Of a stretch of 64,000 nt of DNA, positions 35,932 through 44,683 are shown in pieces. Position 1 is the stretch's first letter. Each line of letters opens with the position of its first letter. A program made the translations under genes and the position numbers. The notes under the pieces are model-generated. The model did not search any database. It saw only the letters and a program-made list of their open reading frames with translations, and was not told where the DNA came from. Source of the DNA: Eubacteriales bacterium mix99 (GTDB lineage: Bacteria > Bacillota > Clostridia > Caldicoprobacterales > DTU083). The stretch is from contig CP121690.1 in the NCBI GenBank assembly GCA_038396605.1, positions 1,024,500-1,088,499 on the forward strand. Direction: 5' to 3'.

Positions 35932-36798
35932 ATATTGGAGGAAGGCCTGACTTATGCGATTATGGCGCTGGGGGTATATCTTACTTACCGGATACTGAAC
36001 TTTCCGGACCTGTCCGTGGACGGAACCTTTCCGCTGGGAGGAGCGGTTACTGCAGCCCTGCTCCAGGCTGGTGTGAATCCCCTGGTTACTCTGCCTGTTT
36101 CCTTTTTTGCAGGGGCAGCTGCCGGAATGCTGACCGGACTGATTCATATAAAGCTCCGGGTAAGGGATCTGCTGTCCGGCATTATCATGATGACCGCCCT
36201 GTATTCCCTGAACCTGCGGATTGCAGGCAGAGCCAATGTACCTGTGTTCTCCAGGGAAACCATCTTTGACAATACTTTTCTGGACAAATGGGTTCCGACC
36301 GGTGTCCGGCCCTTTCTGGCAGTTCTCCTCCTGTTTCTGATGGGAATGGTCATGAAGCGGCTGCTGGATTGGTATCTTGGCACAAAATCCGGGAGTCTGC
36401 TCCGGGCTGCAGGGGACAACGAAGCCCTGGTCACCTCCCTGGCAAAGGACAAGGGCACGGTTAAAATCATTGGATTGTCCATTTCCAATGCGTTTGTTGC
36501 CCTGTCCGGCTGTCTCTATTGTCAGAAAAGCGGATTCTTTGAGATTTCCACCGGAACCGGCACCATGGTGATCGGTCTTGCCAGTGTCATTATCGGGATG
36601 AAACTGTTTCAGAGGCGATCCTCTGTAAAAGCGACAACCGCAGTGATCTTTGGCTCCATCGTCTACAAGACATGCGTGTCTGCTGCCATTTCCCTTGGCA
36701 TGGCCGCTTCCGATCTGAAGCTGATTACAGCCGTGCTGTTTCTGCTGATTCTGGCCGTGAGCAACGGGCAAAAAGGGCAGGTGACGGCAAATGCTTGA
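35911..36798 (+). CDS. trpY: Tryptophan ABC transporter permease TrpY
   Basis: A 295-residue permease of the branched-chain/ribose-type ABC permease family: about eight membrane segments, with the family pattern LTYAIMALGVYLTYRILNFPDLSVDGTFPLGGA near residues 11-43 and GSLLRAAGDNEALVTSLAKDKG. It pairs with TrpX and TrpZ. It has its own AGGAGG, duplicated just upstream. Its stop overlaps the TrpZ start by eight bases. Confidence 0.92.
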   Translation: MTDIITGILEEGLTYAIMALGVYLTYRILNFPDLSVDGTFPLGGAVTAALLQAGVNPLVTLPVSFFAGAAAGMLTGLIHIKLRVRDLLSGIIMMTALYSLNLRIAGRANVPVFSRETIFDNTFLDKWVPTGVRPFLAVLLLFLMGMVMKRLLDWYLGTKSGSLLRAAGDNEALVTSLAKDKGTVKIIGLSISNAFVALSGCLYCQKSGFFEISTGTGTMVIGLASVIIGMKLFQRRSSVKATTAVIFGSIVYKTCVSAAISLGMAASDLKLITAVLFLLILAVSNGQKGQVTANA

Positions 36799-37582
36799 GC
36801 TGCGGGGGATTCAGAAGCATTATAATCCGGGTACGGCTCACGAACTCTGTTTATTTGACCATTTTAATTTTACCGTGGGGGATCGGGAGTTCGTAACGGT
36901 GGTAGGGAGCAACGGCTCAGGGAAAACATCCTTGCTGAATATGATATGCGGCAGCATTCCGTTGGACTGTGGGAAAATTATCCTCCGGGGAAAGGACATC
37001 ACCGGCATGCCCGAGTACAAAAGACTGAAGTTTATCGGAAGGGTCTTTCAGGATCCGGCTATGGGCACCTGTCCCGGCATGACTCTTCTTGAAAATCTGT
37101 CCCTGGCGGATAATAAGGGGAAAGCCTTTGGACTGAAGAAAGGGATTGATGCGAAACGAATCTCCCGGTACCGGGAGGCTCTCCGGGAGCTGAACCTGGG
37201 ACTGGAGGAGAATCCGGACATTCCGGTAGGAGCCCTGTCCGGCGGTCAGCGGCAGGCCCTGGCTTTGCTGATGTCCACCATGACCCCCATCGAATTCCTG
37301 ATTCTGGATGAGCATACCGCAGCGCTGGATCCTGGCACGGCGGAACGGATTATGGAGCTAACGGACAAGATCGTAAAGGCGAAGGGAATCACCACCATTA
37401 TGGTGACACACAATCTGCGGTATGCGGTGGAATATGGAACCCGGCTGGTCATGATGCATCAGGGTAAAATGGTAATGGATCGGTCGAAAAAGGAAAAGGA
37501 GCAATTAAAAGTCGATGATATTCTTGATAAATTCAATGAAATCAGCATGGGTTATGCACAGAAACGCGATTTACGGAAATAA
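36791..37582 (+). CDS. trpZ: Tryptophan ABC transporter ATPase TrpZ
   Basis: A 263-residue ATPase with Walker A GSNGSGKTS (about 39-47), signature LSGGQRQA (about 149-156), Walker B FLILDEHTAALD and the switch histidine in VTHNLR. It energises TrpXY import. The ATG lies inside trpY, so translation is coupled. The usual DEP after Walker B is DEH here, as in other members of this branch. Confidence 0.93.
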   Translation: MLELRGIQKHYNPGTAHELCLFDHFNFTVGDREFVTVVGSNGSGKTSLLNMICGSIPLDCGKIILRGKDITGMPEYKRLKFIGRVFQDPAMGTCPGMTLLENLSLADNKGKAFGLKKGIDAKRISRYREALRELNLGLEENPDIPVGALSGGQRQALALLMSTMTPIEFLILDEHTAALDPGTAERIMELTDKIVKAKGITTIMVTHNLRYAVEYGTRLVMMHQGKMVMDRSKKEKEQLKVDDILDKFNEISMGYAQKRDLRK

Positions 37583-37599
37583 TAAAAATCAAATTCAGG

Positions 37600-37628
37600 T
37601 TGCATAACGCAATATTCGATGATATACT
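37600..37628 (+). promoter_or_regulatory. Sigma-A promoter of rpsF-ssb-rpsR
   Basis: TTGCAT (37600-37605), 17-base spacer, TATACT (37623-37628), 69 bases before rpsF. Confidence 0.75.
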
Positions 37629-37648
37629 TGTTTTAAATAACATCCTTG

Positions 37649-37670
37649 CTCTGCAGAATATGCAGGGCCG
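37649..37670 (+). promoter_or_regulatory. Leader hairpin before rpsF (possible S6:S18 control element)
   Basis: CTCTGCA (649-655) pairs with TGCAGGG (661-667, one wobble) and is followed at once by CCG (668-670). Ribosomal S6:S18 autoregulatory leaders carry a conserved CCG beside a hairpin, but I cannot confirm the full motif by eye. Confidence 0.35.
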
Positions 37671-37696
37671 TTTGTCCAGGAGGAGGTGAGCAGACT

Positions 37697-38002
37697 ATGA
37701 ATAAATACGAAACGATTTATGTCATCAAGCCTACAGTGGAAGAGGAAGGCTTGAAGGCTCTGATGGAAAAGTTCAACACTTTGATTGAGCAGCAAGGCGG
37801 TCACGTTGATAATGTGGACGAGTGGGGCAAAAGAAGGCTGGCCTATCCGATTCAGGATTTCAAGGAAGGCTACTATGTTCTTGTGAATTTTACTGCTGAA
37901 CCGACCGTGCCGCATGAGCTGGAACGTGTTTATAAAATAACCGATGATATAATACGCTTTCTGACGATTCGTGAAGATGAAAAAAAGGCGGGTGTTGATT
38001 AA
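37697..38002 (+). CDS. rpsF: Ribosomal protein bS6
   Basis: A 101-residue bS6, starting MNKYETIYVIKP with the central EWGKRRLAYPIQDFKEGYYVLVNFTA and VPHELERVYKITDDIIRFLTIR, all characteristic. Binds 16S rRNA with bS18. AGGAGGTG precedes the ATG. Its stop shares bases with the ssb start (TAATG). Confidence 0.97.
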   Translation: MNKYETIYVIKPTVEEEGLKALMEKFNTLIEQQGGHVDNVDEWGKRRLAYPIQDFKEGYYVLVNFTAEPTVPHELERVYKITDDIIRFLTIREDEKKAGVD

Positions 38003-38451
38003 TGTTAAACAAAGCTATTTTGATCGGACGTTTAACAAGGGATCCCGAACTCAGATCCACTTCAAACAATATAAGCGTTACATCCTTTACCATAGCTGTT
38101 GATCGGAATTTTACCAATCAACAGGGAGAAAGGGAAACGGACTTTATCCCCGTTGTTGCGTGGCGCAGCCTGGCGGAGACCTGTGCCAGGTATCTGACAA
38201 AGGGCAGGCTTGTTGCAGTGTCCGGACGTATGCAGGTGAGAAGTTATGAAGGCAATGACGGTCTGAAGCGTTATATCACTGAAGTTGTGGCAGACGAAGT
38301 TCAGTTCCTGGAGAGGAATCCGAATTCCGGCGGTGCACCTGGAAATGCGCCGATACCGGGCAGCGGAAATTCCAAACCTACCGGCAATGGAGCATCCGAA
38401 CCGGATGGATTCTCTCCATTGGATGTGGATGACGATGAACTTCCATTCTAA
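38002..38451 (+). CDS. ssb: Single-stranded DNA-binding protein Ssb
   Basis: A 149-residue SSB: OB fold in residues 1-105 (MLNKAILIGRLTRDPELR, FIPVVAWRSLAETCARYLTKG) followed by a flexible Gly/Pro/Asn tail and the acidic tip DVDDDELPF that binds partner replication proteins. Between rpsF and rpsR, the universal Firmicute order. Confidence 0.97.
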   Translation: MLNKAILIGRLTRDPELRSTSNNISVTSFTIAVDRNFTNQQGERETDFIPVVAWRSLAETCARYLTKGRLVAVSGRMQVRSYEGNDGLKRYITEVVADEVQFLERNPNSGGAPGNAPIPGSGNSKPTGNGASEPDGFSPLDVDDDELPF

Positions 38452-38470
38452 ATGAACAGGAGGCAGGAGA

Positions 38471-38713
38471 ATGGCTGATAATGCAAGAAGACAGAGGAAC
38501 AGAAGGCCCAAGAGACGGGTATGTGCTTTCTGTGCAGATAAAGTGGATACGATTGATTACAAGGACGTATTCAAACTGAGAAAGTATATTACAGAGCGGG
38601 GCAAGATTCTTCCCAGAAGAATATCAGGCAACTGCGCAAAGCATCAGCGTCAGGTGACCACGGCAATTAAAAGAGCCCGTCACATTGCACTGCTGCCTTA
38701 CTCTGCGGAGTAA
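38471..38713 (+). CDS. rpsR: Ribosomal protein bS18 (cysteine-containing form)
   Basis: An 80-residue bS18 with [22 protein letters not shown] (about 13-34) and [31 protein letters not shown]. It keeps CAFC and a later Cys, the zinc-binding (C+) type. GGAGGCAGG precedes the ATG. Ends the operon before a strong terminator. Confidence 0.97.
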   Translation: MADNARRQRNRRPKRRVCAFCADKVDTIDYKDVFKLRKYITERGKILPRRISGNCAKHQRQVTTAIKRARHIALLPYSAE

Positions 38714-38716
38714 AGA

Positions 38717-38748
38717 AAAAGCCGTTCCATTACCGGAACGGTTTTTGT
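38717..38748 (+). terminator. Rho-independent terminator after rpsR
   Basis: CCGTTCC (722-728) pairs with GGAACGG (735-741), followed by TTTTT. Confidence 0.92.
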
Positions 38749-38834
38749 TCTATATGGATTCGTGACAGGGGGATGGAATGCGGTATTGGATAATGATGTA
38801 TGGAAAGGGACGGAATGGGATGGAATTACCAATA

Positions 38835-38863
38835 TTGACAAAGAGACGGGATACGTATAAAAT
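38835..38863 (+). promoter_or_regulatory. Near-consensus promoter of the MazG-like gene
   Basis: TTGACA (38835-38840), 17-base spacer, TAAAAT (38858-38863). Confidence 0.75.
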
Positions 38864-38925
38864 AATTGTGTATTTATATGCCCGCTCCCTGTCTGTGGCG
38901 GGGCGCCGGTGAAAGGACGGACAGG

Positions 38926-38953
38926 CCTGGCAAGCCCGGGCAGGCTTGGCAGG
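38926..38953 (+). promoter_or_regulatory. GC-rich hairpin in the MazG-like leader
   Basis: CCTGGCAAGCC (926-936) pairs with GGCTTGGCAGG (943-953) with a single mismatch and a six-base loop. It lies 29 bases before the ATG in a leader much richer in G+C than its surroundings and has no T run. Confidence 0.55.
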
Positions 38954-38982
38954 ATGCCGGGAAAGGTGGTGGCCTGCTTCAG

Positions 38983-39309
38983 ATGGCAAAAGATGCAGAG
39001 CTGGACATTGCAAAGAATATACGATTGGTGGAATGGCTGAAAAGTGAAATCCTGACATCAGTAGCAGAGATTTACCGGCTGCTGGCCAATGGCATCAAAG
39101 GATCCCAGGAAGCGTTGGCGGATTGTCTTTCCAGTATGATTGTTGCTGCTTATTTGCTTGGAAAGAGGCTGGGTATCTCCTATGATACGATTGGCCGCAG
39201 GATCGAACGCAAAATCCGCCTTGGCATTGTGGAGGAGCACGATGTGGAAAAGTATTATGGGGACCTGACCTCTCTCGGTGAATACTGTAAAACCGGGAAA
39301 GAGGGTTGA
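38983..39309 (+). CDS. MazG-like family protein
   Basis: A 108-residue helical protein (DIAKNIRLVEWLKSEILTSVAEIYRLLANGIKGSQEALADCLSSMIVAAYLLGKRLGISYDTI) that matches the MazG-like family common in Clostridia near ssb/rpsR. MazG folds hydrolyse (d)NTPs, but the canonical EExxE motif is not evident, so activity is uncertain. The ribosome site AAAGGTGG is 14 bases from the ATG; CTG 38974 is an in-frame alternative with better spacing. Confidence 0.75.
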   Translation: MAKDAELDIAKNIRLVEWLKSEILTSVAEIYRLLANGIKGSQEALADCLSSMIVAAYLLGKRLGISYDTIGRRIERKIRLGIVEEHDVEKYYGDLTSLGEYCKTGKEG

Positions 39310-39331
39310 AAGAAATATTTGAGGTGTTGAA

Positions 39332-40111
39332 ATGAATTTGCAGTTTGTCTCGGGCTTTTTCCTCATTGCTCTGCCAATTGTGCTGATTGTGCTGCAGGCC
39401 TGGAAACTGGGAAAGCGGTCCGATTTCTATGAGAATATTTTATTGTCATCCGGGAGTGTCCTGCTTTCCATATTACTGTATTTAAAGGTTTATTCCATGA
39501 GAACCGGACAATCGGCTTTTGACGCAGTATGGAACTCCTTTCGGCAGGTATTGACCAGCGGCGCAGTCAATACAGATGAAATTTTGTCCAGGTATCATGA
39601 ATTGGGGATATTCAAGAATTTTACTTCTGCACAGCAGCTGGCCGATTTTATGATACAGCAGATGAAGCAGGCAGTGCCCGCTTCGCTTCTGATTTATTCC
39701 ATTGTTCACGGAGCATTTTTATTTCTTGTGATTTGTTTTATCATGAAGAAGTCCGGCCGCGACATGAGACAGATCCCTGCATTTGCGGAATGGAAGCTGC
39801 CCAGGGGGATGGGGTTTGGCTTGATTGTCCTGCTGCTGATTACCCTGTTTGGCAGCTGGATGGGGATTCCAAACTTTGAAGTGGTATATTCTACGGTCAC
39901 CGCATTGATTTCATTTCTTTTTATGGTGCTGGGCCTTTCGGCATTATGGTTTTTTCTGAAAGCAGTTCGGATTCCTTTTGTTTTTCGGCTGCTGCTGGCT
40001 GTTTTTCTTTATCTGCTTCTGGGGTTTGGACTGCCTCTTCTGGGGATACTGGACCATATTTTTCGGTTACGGAAGCGGTATCGGGATAAATTTATTCTCA
40101 ACAAGAACTAA
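39332..40111 (+). CDS. DUF2232 (YybS-like) membrane protein
   Basis: A 259-residue multi-pass protein with segments near 5-24, 35-52, 125-147, 168-185 and 190-250; the C-terminal LRLLLAVFLYLLLGFGLPLLGILDHIFRLRKR type ending fits DUF2232/YybS. Role unknown. It lies just before gdpP, where Bacillus yybS also sits. It is a little shorter than the roughly 300-residue Bacillus protein. Confidence 0.8.
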   Translation: MNLQFVSGFFLIALPIVLIVLQAWKLGKRSDFYENILLSSGSVLLSILLYLKVYSMRTGQSAFDAVWNSFRQVLTSGAVNTDEILSRYHELGIFKNFTSAQQLADFMIQQMKQAVPASLLIYSIVHGAFLFLVICFIMKKSGRDMRQIPAFAEWKLPRGMGFGLIVLLLITLFGSWMGIPNFEVVYSTVTALISFLFMVLGLSALWFFLKAVRIPFVFRLLLAVFLYLLLGFGLPLLGILDHIFRLRKRYRDKFILNKN

Positions 40112-40131
40112 ACAGAAGGTAGGGAAGGGCG

Positions 40132-42144
40132 ATGAAAAACCATTTCAAGAAACTGAACCTGCCGGAAGCCAGGATTTATTTGGCTGTTGTCCTGTTTTTG
40201 GCCCTGGTCCTTTTACGATTTGATTACCGGGTCGGCGGAATGGCTCTTCTTGTCTTTCTGCTTCTGGCTTGTTATAACCGGAGAATTGTGCGCCGCCGCA
40301 AGGTAGAATGGAACAGTTACCTGGAAGCTCTGTCGGAGGATATTGACTGGGCCACCAAGAATGCGGTATTGAGTATCCCCGTTCCCCTGGTGGTCATCGA
40401 GGCGGGAGGGGACATTACCTGGTACAATCCCCAGTTCGGGGAACTGTTTCAGGGGGAAAAGCTGCTGGAGCGCAATATTCATGACTTTGTACCGGAACTG
40501 ACGCCATCCAGGTTTGGCGACTCCCGGAAGGAAAGTCATCATGATCTGTTCTTTCACAATAAATGGTATCAAGTTCTGTGGACGCCTGTCAAGACGGGAA
40601 ATGACAGCCGCAAAAGCAAGGTGATCTTCCTGATCTATTGGCTGGATATCACGGAGGAACACCGGATCCGTGCATTGTATCAGGCACAGAGGATCGTGAT
40701 CGCCCATATCAGGGTGGACAATTATGACGAAGTCCTGGCCAATACGGAGGATACCAGAAGAGCAGCGGTTCTTGCGGAGATTGAATCCGGCATTGCAGAG
40801 TGGGCAGTTGGTATTCATGCCGCCTGGGTCAAATATGACCGGGAGAAGTTTATTGTGGTCATGGAGGCGCAGGCACTGAAAAAGCTGCAGAAGGAACGAT
40901 TCAACATCCTTGACCGGGTGCGGGGGATCCAGGCCGGCAACCGGATCCCGGTTACCCTCAGCATCGGTGTGGGACTGGATGCGGAAAACCCTGCACAGTC
41001 CAGCATCAGTGCACTGTCGGCTGTGGACCTGGCTTTGGGACGCGGAGGGGATCAGGCCGTTGTCAAACAGGGTACGAAGCTGTTCTTTTACGGCGGAAAG
41101 AGCCAGGGAGTGGAGAAACGGACAAAGGTGAAGTCCAGGGTGATTGCCAATGCGCTGTGGGAGCTGATGGAGCATTCCAATACCGTATTTATCATGAGCC
41201 ACGAAATCCCGGATCTGGATTCCATTGGTTCCGCATTGGGAATTTACTGCTGCGCCAGGCACGTCGGCCGGGAGGCCCATATTGTACTGAACAAATCCAA
41301 TGTTTCCGTGGAGCCCCTGATGAAGAGGCTGCAGGAAAAAGAAGCCTACAACGGGCTTTTTATCCGCCCGGAGGATGCGATGGAGCAAATGGATCATGAT
41401 ACGCTGCTGGTTGTAGTGGATACCAACCGGCCCGGCTTTACGGAGGCTCCGGATCTGGTCCGAAAAGCGGAGCATATTGTGGTCTTTGACCATCACAGAA
41501 GGAGCGGGGATTCCATTGAAAATGCCACGCTGACTTATCTGGAGTCCTATGCGTCTTCGGCCAGTGAGCTGGTAACTGAGGTCATGCAGTACTTCGGTGA
41601 GAATATAAAAGTAAATCCTCTGGAAGCCGATGCATTGCTGGCAGGGATCACCATGGACACCAAGAATTTTATTTTCAAGACCGGAGTCCGGACCTATGAG
41701 GCAGCATCCTATCTGCGCAGATTGGGAGCGAATCCCACTTCCGTCCGCCAGTTGTTCCGGGATGATATGGATACCTTTGTCAGCCGGTCGGAAACGGTAA
41801 AAAGGGCAACGATGATTCAGCAGGGCATTGCCATGTCGGAGTGCCCACCCGACACGCCCAATGCCCAGCTGATTGCAGCGCAGGCAGCAGACAGCCTGCT
41901 GGCCATTCAGGGGATTTCGGCATCGGTGGTTCTGTGTTCCACTCCGGAAGGCATTATGATCAGTGGACGTTCCTTTGGCAGCATCAATATGCAGCTGATA
42001 TTGGAAAAGCTGGGAGGTGGAGGGCATTTGACCATGGCCGGCGCACAGCTGGGGGATATCTCAATGGAAGAAGCCAGACAGCGGGTTATGGATGCCGTTG
42101 AGGAATATTTGAAAGAATTCAGTGAGGAAGGAGAAAACAAATGA
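40132..42144 (+). CDS. gdpP: c-di-AMP phosphodiesterase GdpP (YybT)
   Basis: A 670-residue protein that hydrolyses cyclic di-AMP. Two membrane helices (about 18-50), a PAS domain (about 85-160, LVVIEAGGDITWYNPQFGELF), a degenerate GGDEF (about 175-305) and a DHH/DHHA1 unit: HEIPDLDSIGSALG (about 355), DTNRPG, FDHHRRSGD (about 453) and GGGHLTMAGAQL (about 628). It controls turgor, K+ and wall stress. Its stop overlaps rplI by four bases (ATGA). Confidence 0.96.
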   Translation: MKNHFKKLNLPEARIYLAVVLFLALVLLRFDYRVGGMALLVFLLLACYNRRIVRRRKVEWNSYLEALSEDIDWATKNAVLSIPVPLVVIEAGGDITWYNPQFGELFQGEKLLERNIHDFVPELTPSRFGDSRKESHHDLFFHNKWYQVLWTPVKTGNDSRKSKVIFLIYWLDITEEHRIRALYQAQRIVIAHIRVDNYDEVLANTEDTRRAAVLAEIESGIAEWAVGIHAAWVKYDREKFIVVMEAQALKKLQKERFNILDRVRGIQAGNRIPVTLSIGVGLDAENPAQSSISALSAVDLALGRGGDQAVVKQGTKLFFYGGKSQGVEKRTKVKSRVIANALWELMEHSNTVFIMSHEIPDLDSIGSALGIYCCARHVGREAHIVLNKSNVSVEPLMKRLQEKEAYNGLFIRPEDAMEQMDHDTLLVVVDTNRPGFTEAPDLVRKAEHIVVFDHHRRSGDSIENATLTYLESYASSASELVTEVMQYFGENIKVNPLEADALLAGITMDTKNFIFKTGVRTYEAASYLRRLGANPTSVRQLFRDDMDTFVSRSETVKRATMIQQGIAMSECPPDTPNAQLIAAQAADSLLAIQGISASVVLCSTPEGIMISGRSFGSINMQLILEKLGGGGHLTMAGAQLGDISMEEARQRVMDAVEEYLKEFSEEGENK

Positions 42145-42587
42145 AGGTAATTTTATTGGAAGATGTAAAAAACAAGGGACAAAAAGGCGAGGTTGTCAAC
42201 GTCAGCGACGGTTATGCACGCAATTATCTGCTGCCCCATAAGCTGGCGGTTCAGGCCACCAGTCAGGGCCTGAATGAATTGAAGAACCGGCAGGCTGCAG
42301 AGGATAAGCGCAAGGAAACAGAACTGGAGGAAGCAAAGAAGCAGGCGCAAGCCCTGTCCGGTATGCAGGTGACGGTAAAGGCCAAAAGCGGGGAGAACGG
42401 CAAGCTGTTTGGTTCCGTGACGAATAAGGAGATTGCCGATACCCTGAAGTCCCGGCATCATCTGAATATTGACCGGAAGAAGATTGTGTTGCCGGAGCCC
42501 ATCCGAAACCTGGGGAATTTCCGTCTGGAGGTAAAGGTTTATCCTGAAGTAACCGCCATGCTGAATGTAAAGGTGGAGGAAGAGTAG
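42141..42587 (+). CDS. rplI: Ribosomal protein bL9
   Basis: A 148-residue bL9: N-terminal VILLEDVKNKGQKGEVVNVSDGYARNYLLP, long connecting helix and C-terminal rRNA-binding domain. Coupled to gdpP and followed by dnaB, the conserved Firmicute trio. Confidence 0.97.
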   Translation: MKVILLEDVKNKGQKGEVVNVSDGYARNYLLPHKLAVQATSQGLNELKNRQAAEDKRKETELEEAKKQAQALSGMQVTVKAKSGENGKLFGSVTNKEIADTLKSRHHLNIDRKKIVLPEPIRNLGNFRLEVKVYPEVTAMLNVKVEEE

Positions 42588-42615
42588 AGAGGCAATTCAT
42601 GGGAGGCTCTGGAGA

Positions 42616-43971
42616 ATGGAATCCGGTTCTATACAACAATTAAAGCAGCGTATTCCTCCGAACAGCATGGAAGCCGAGCAGTCGGTTCTTGGATCAATGC
42701 TTCTGGATAAAGAGGCGGTAGCCGCCGCGGCAGAAGTACTGCATGGGGAGGATTTTTATTCCGATGCACACAGGGAGATTTATGAGGCGATCCTGGATAT
42801 TTACGACCGCGGCATGCCGGCGGACCTGGTCACTTTGGCAGAAGCCCTGCGCCAGAGGGGAACTCTGGAATCGGTGGGAGGCGGCACCTATATCTCCGAT
42901 CTGTCCATGTCGGTGCCCAGCACCGCCAACGTGCGGTATTACATCCGGATTGTGGAGGAAAAAGCGATTCTCCGCAGATTGATTGCCGCTTCCGGCGATA
43001 TTATGCAGGAAAGCTATGCAGCTTCCGAGGACCTGGATATCATCATCGATCATGCAGAGAAAAAGATATTTGATATCTCCCAGCGGAAAAATGATCGGGA
43101 TTTTGAGCCCATAAAAACCATTCTGCTGGATACGTACTCCAGGATTGAGGAACTGGCAAAGAACAAGGGTAAGATTGTAGGGGTTGCCACTGGGTTTCGG
43201 GATTTTGACCTGCGCACATCCGGGCTGAATCCGTCGGATTTTGTTCTGATTGCCGGGCGGCCATCCATGGGGAAAACCAGTTTTGCCCTCAACATCGCTC
43301 AATATGCAGCCGTCCATTCCAAAGTGCCGGTGGCTATTTTCAGTCTGGAAATGTCCAGGGAGCAGCTGGTGCAGCGTATGCTCAGCTGTCAGGCGCATAT
43401 TGAGCTCCAGAAGATTCGTACCGGGGATCTGGCGGAAGAGGATTGGATCAGGCTGGTGCATGCGGCAACGCCTCTGTCCCAGGCTCCGATTTATATTGAC
43501 GACACACCGGCCATTTCTGCCATGGAAATCCGGTCCAAGGCCAGAAGGCTGAAACTGGAGCATGGTCTGGGGATGATCGTGATTGATTATCTTCAGCTGA
43601 TGTCCGGACGGGGGAACATCGAGTCCAGACAGCAGGAAGTTTCGGATATATCCCGATCCCTCAAGGCGTTGGCCAGGGAGTTGGAAGTGCCTGTTGTGAC
43701 CCTTTCCCAGCTCAGCCGCGGACCCGAAGCCAGACAGGATCACCGGCCCATGCTGAGTGACCTGAGGGAGTCCGGTGCCATTGAACAGGATGCCGATCTT
43801 GTGGTGTTTCTGTATCGGGATGAATACTACAATCCGGATTCGGAGAAGCAGAATATTGCCGAGGCAATTATTGCAAAGCAGAGGAATGGCCCCACAGGCA
43901 CCGTGGAGCTGGTGTGGCTGGGGCAGTATACCCAGTTTGCAAGTTATGAAAAGAACCGGCAGGAGTATTAA
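42616..43971 (+). CDS. dnaB: Replicative DNA helicase DnaB (DnaC in Bacillus naming)
   Basis: A 451-residue hexameric 5'-3' helicase. The N-terminal domain (PPNSMEAEQSVLGSMLLD) binds primase; the RecA-like C-terminal domain has Walker A GRPSMGKTSFALN (about 213-225), Walker B MIVIDYLQLM (about 318-327), the arginine finger region and RNGPTGTVEL. Loaded by the DnaI/DnaC-type protein whose probable gene is at 56543. Confidence 0.97.
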   Translation: MESGSIQQLKQRIPPNSMEAEQSVLGSMLLDKEAVAAAAEVLHGEDFYSDAHREIYEAILDIYDRGMPADLVTLAEALRQRGTLESVGGGTYISDLSMSVPSTANVRYYIRIVEEKAILRRLIAASGDIMQESYAASEDLDIIIDHAEKKIFDISQRKNDRDFEPIKTILLDTYSRIEELAKNKGKIVGVATGFRDFDLRTSGLNPSDFVLIAGRPSMGKTSFALNIAQYAAVHSKVPVAIFSLEMSREQLVQRMLSCQAHIELQKIRTGDLAEEDWIRLVHAATPLSQAPIYIDDTPAISAMEIRSKARRLKLEHGLGMIVIDYLQLMSGRGNIESRQQEVSDISRSLKALARELEVPVVTLSQLSRGPEARQDHRPMLSDLRESGAIEQDADLVVFLYRDEYYNPDSEKQNIAEAIIAKQRNGPTGTVELVWLGQYTQFASYEKNRQEY

Positions 43972-44022
43972 AAAATTTCGGGGGATGTTAACCAACAAAA
44001 GAGAAACGGGGGAGGAACTGTT

Positions 44023-44670
44023 TTGCCTATGTTTGAAGAAGAAGTCAATGCCATTGCGAATAAGTATAGCCTGAAGCGTCAGAATGAGATTATTTTTTAC
44101 GGCGCATCCAACTTCAGGATGTGGACAGATCTGGAAGATGACCTCAGTGAGTACAAGGTACAGAATCATGGGTTCGGCGGATGTACGGACAAGGATCTTT
44201 TGGAAAATGCGGACCGAATACTGTATCCGTATCATCCGTCCCTGGTCTTCTTCCAGACCGGTTCCAACGATTATGTGGATCAGACCGGTACCGAACACGA
44301 AATTGCCGCTGCATGCATGGCTTATAAGAAAAAAATGTTTGATACGGTTTATGAAAAATTACCGGAAGCAAAGCTGGTTGTAATGAGCGGACTTCTGCTT
44401 CCCGGCAGAAGCCGGTATGCGTCGCTGACGATGAAGATCAATGACAAGCTGAGAAAATACTGTGATTCCCCGGATTATATGTATTTTGTGGATACCACGT
44501 CCATGACTTATGACGGAAAGGATTATGACACTTCGCTGTTTTTGCCGGATGGGATGCATTTGAACCGCGAAGGTCAGCGGAAATGGTGTAAGGAATATAT
44601 CAAACCGCAGATCGACGCATTGGTCAGGGAGTATGACTTATTCTGGCTGCGAAACGAGCGATCCAAATAA
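44023..44670 (+). CDS. SGNH/GDSL-type hydrolase
   Basis: A 215-residue esterase-type protein with the four SGNH blocks: FYGASNF (Ser in a GAS variant of GDS, about 27), HGFGGC (Gly), GSNDYVD (Asn, about 86) and PDGMHLNREG (Asp/His, about 183-186). It is intracellular (no signal peptide). Substrate unknown; related proteins de-acetylate small glycosides or lipids. The TTG start at 44023 has GGGGGAGG at good spacing; ATG 44029 is an alternative. It lies between dnaB and the PBP gene. Confidence 0.85.
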   Translation: MPMFEEEVNAIANKYSLKRQNEIIFYGASNFRMWTDLEDDLSEYKVQNHGFGGCTDKDLLENADRILYPYHPSLVFFQTGSNDYVDQTGTEHEIAAACMAYKKKMFDTVYEKLPEAKLVVMSGLLLPGRSRYASLTMKINDKLRKYCDSPDYMYFVDTTSMTYDGKDYDTSLFLPDGMHLNREGQRKWCKEYIKPQIDALVREYDLFWLRNERSK

Positions 44671-44683
44671 AGGAAAGATGGAT

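Noticed and set aside
40213-42027. A 604-codon open frame on the minus strand
   Set aside because: Shadow of gdpP, whose domains are unmistakable.
42694-44298. A 534-codon open frame on the minus strand
   Set aside because: Antisense to dnaB and the SGNH gene, without family features.
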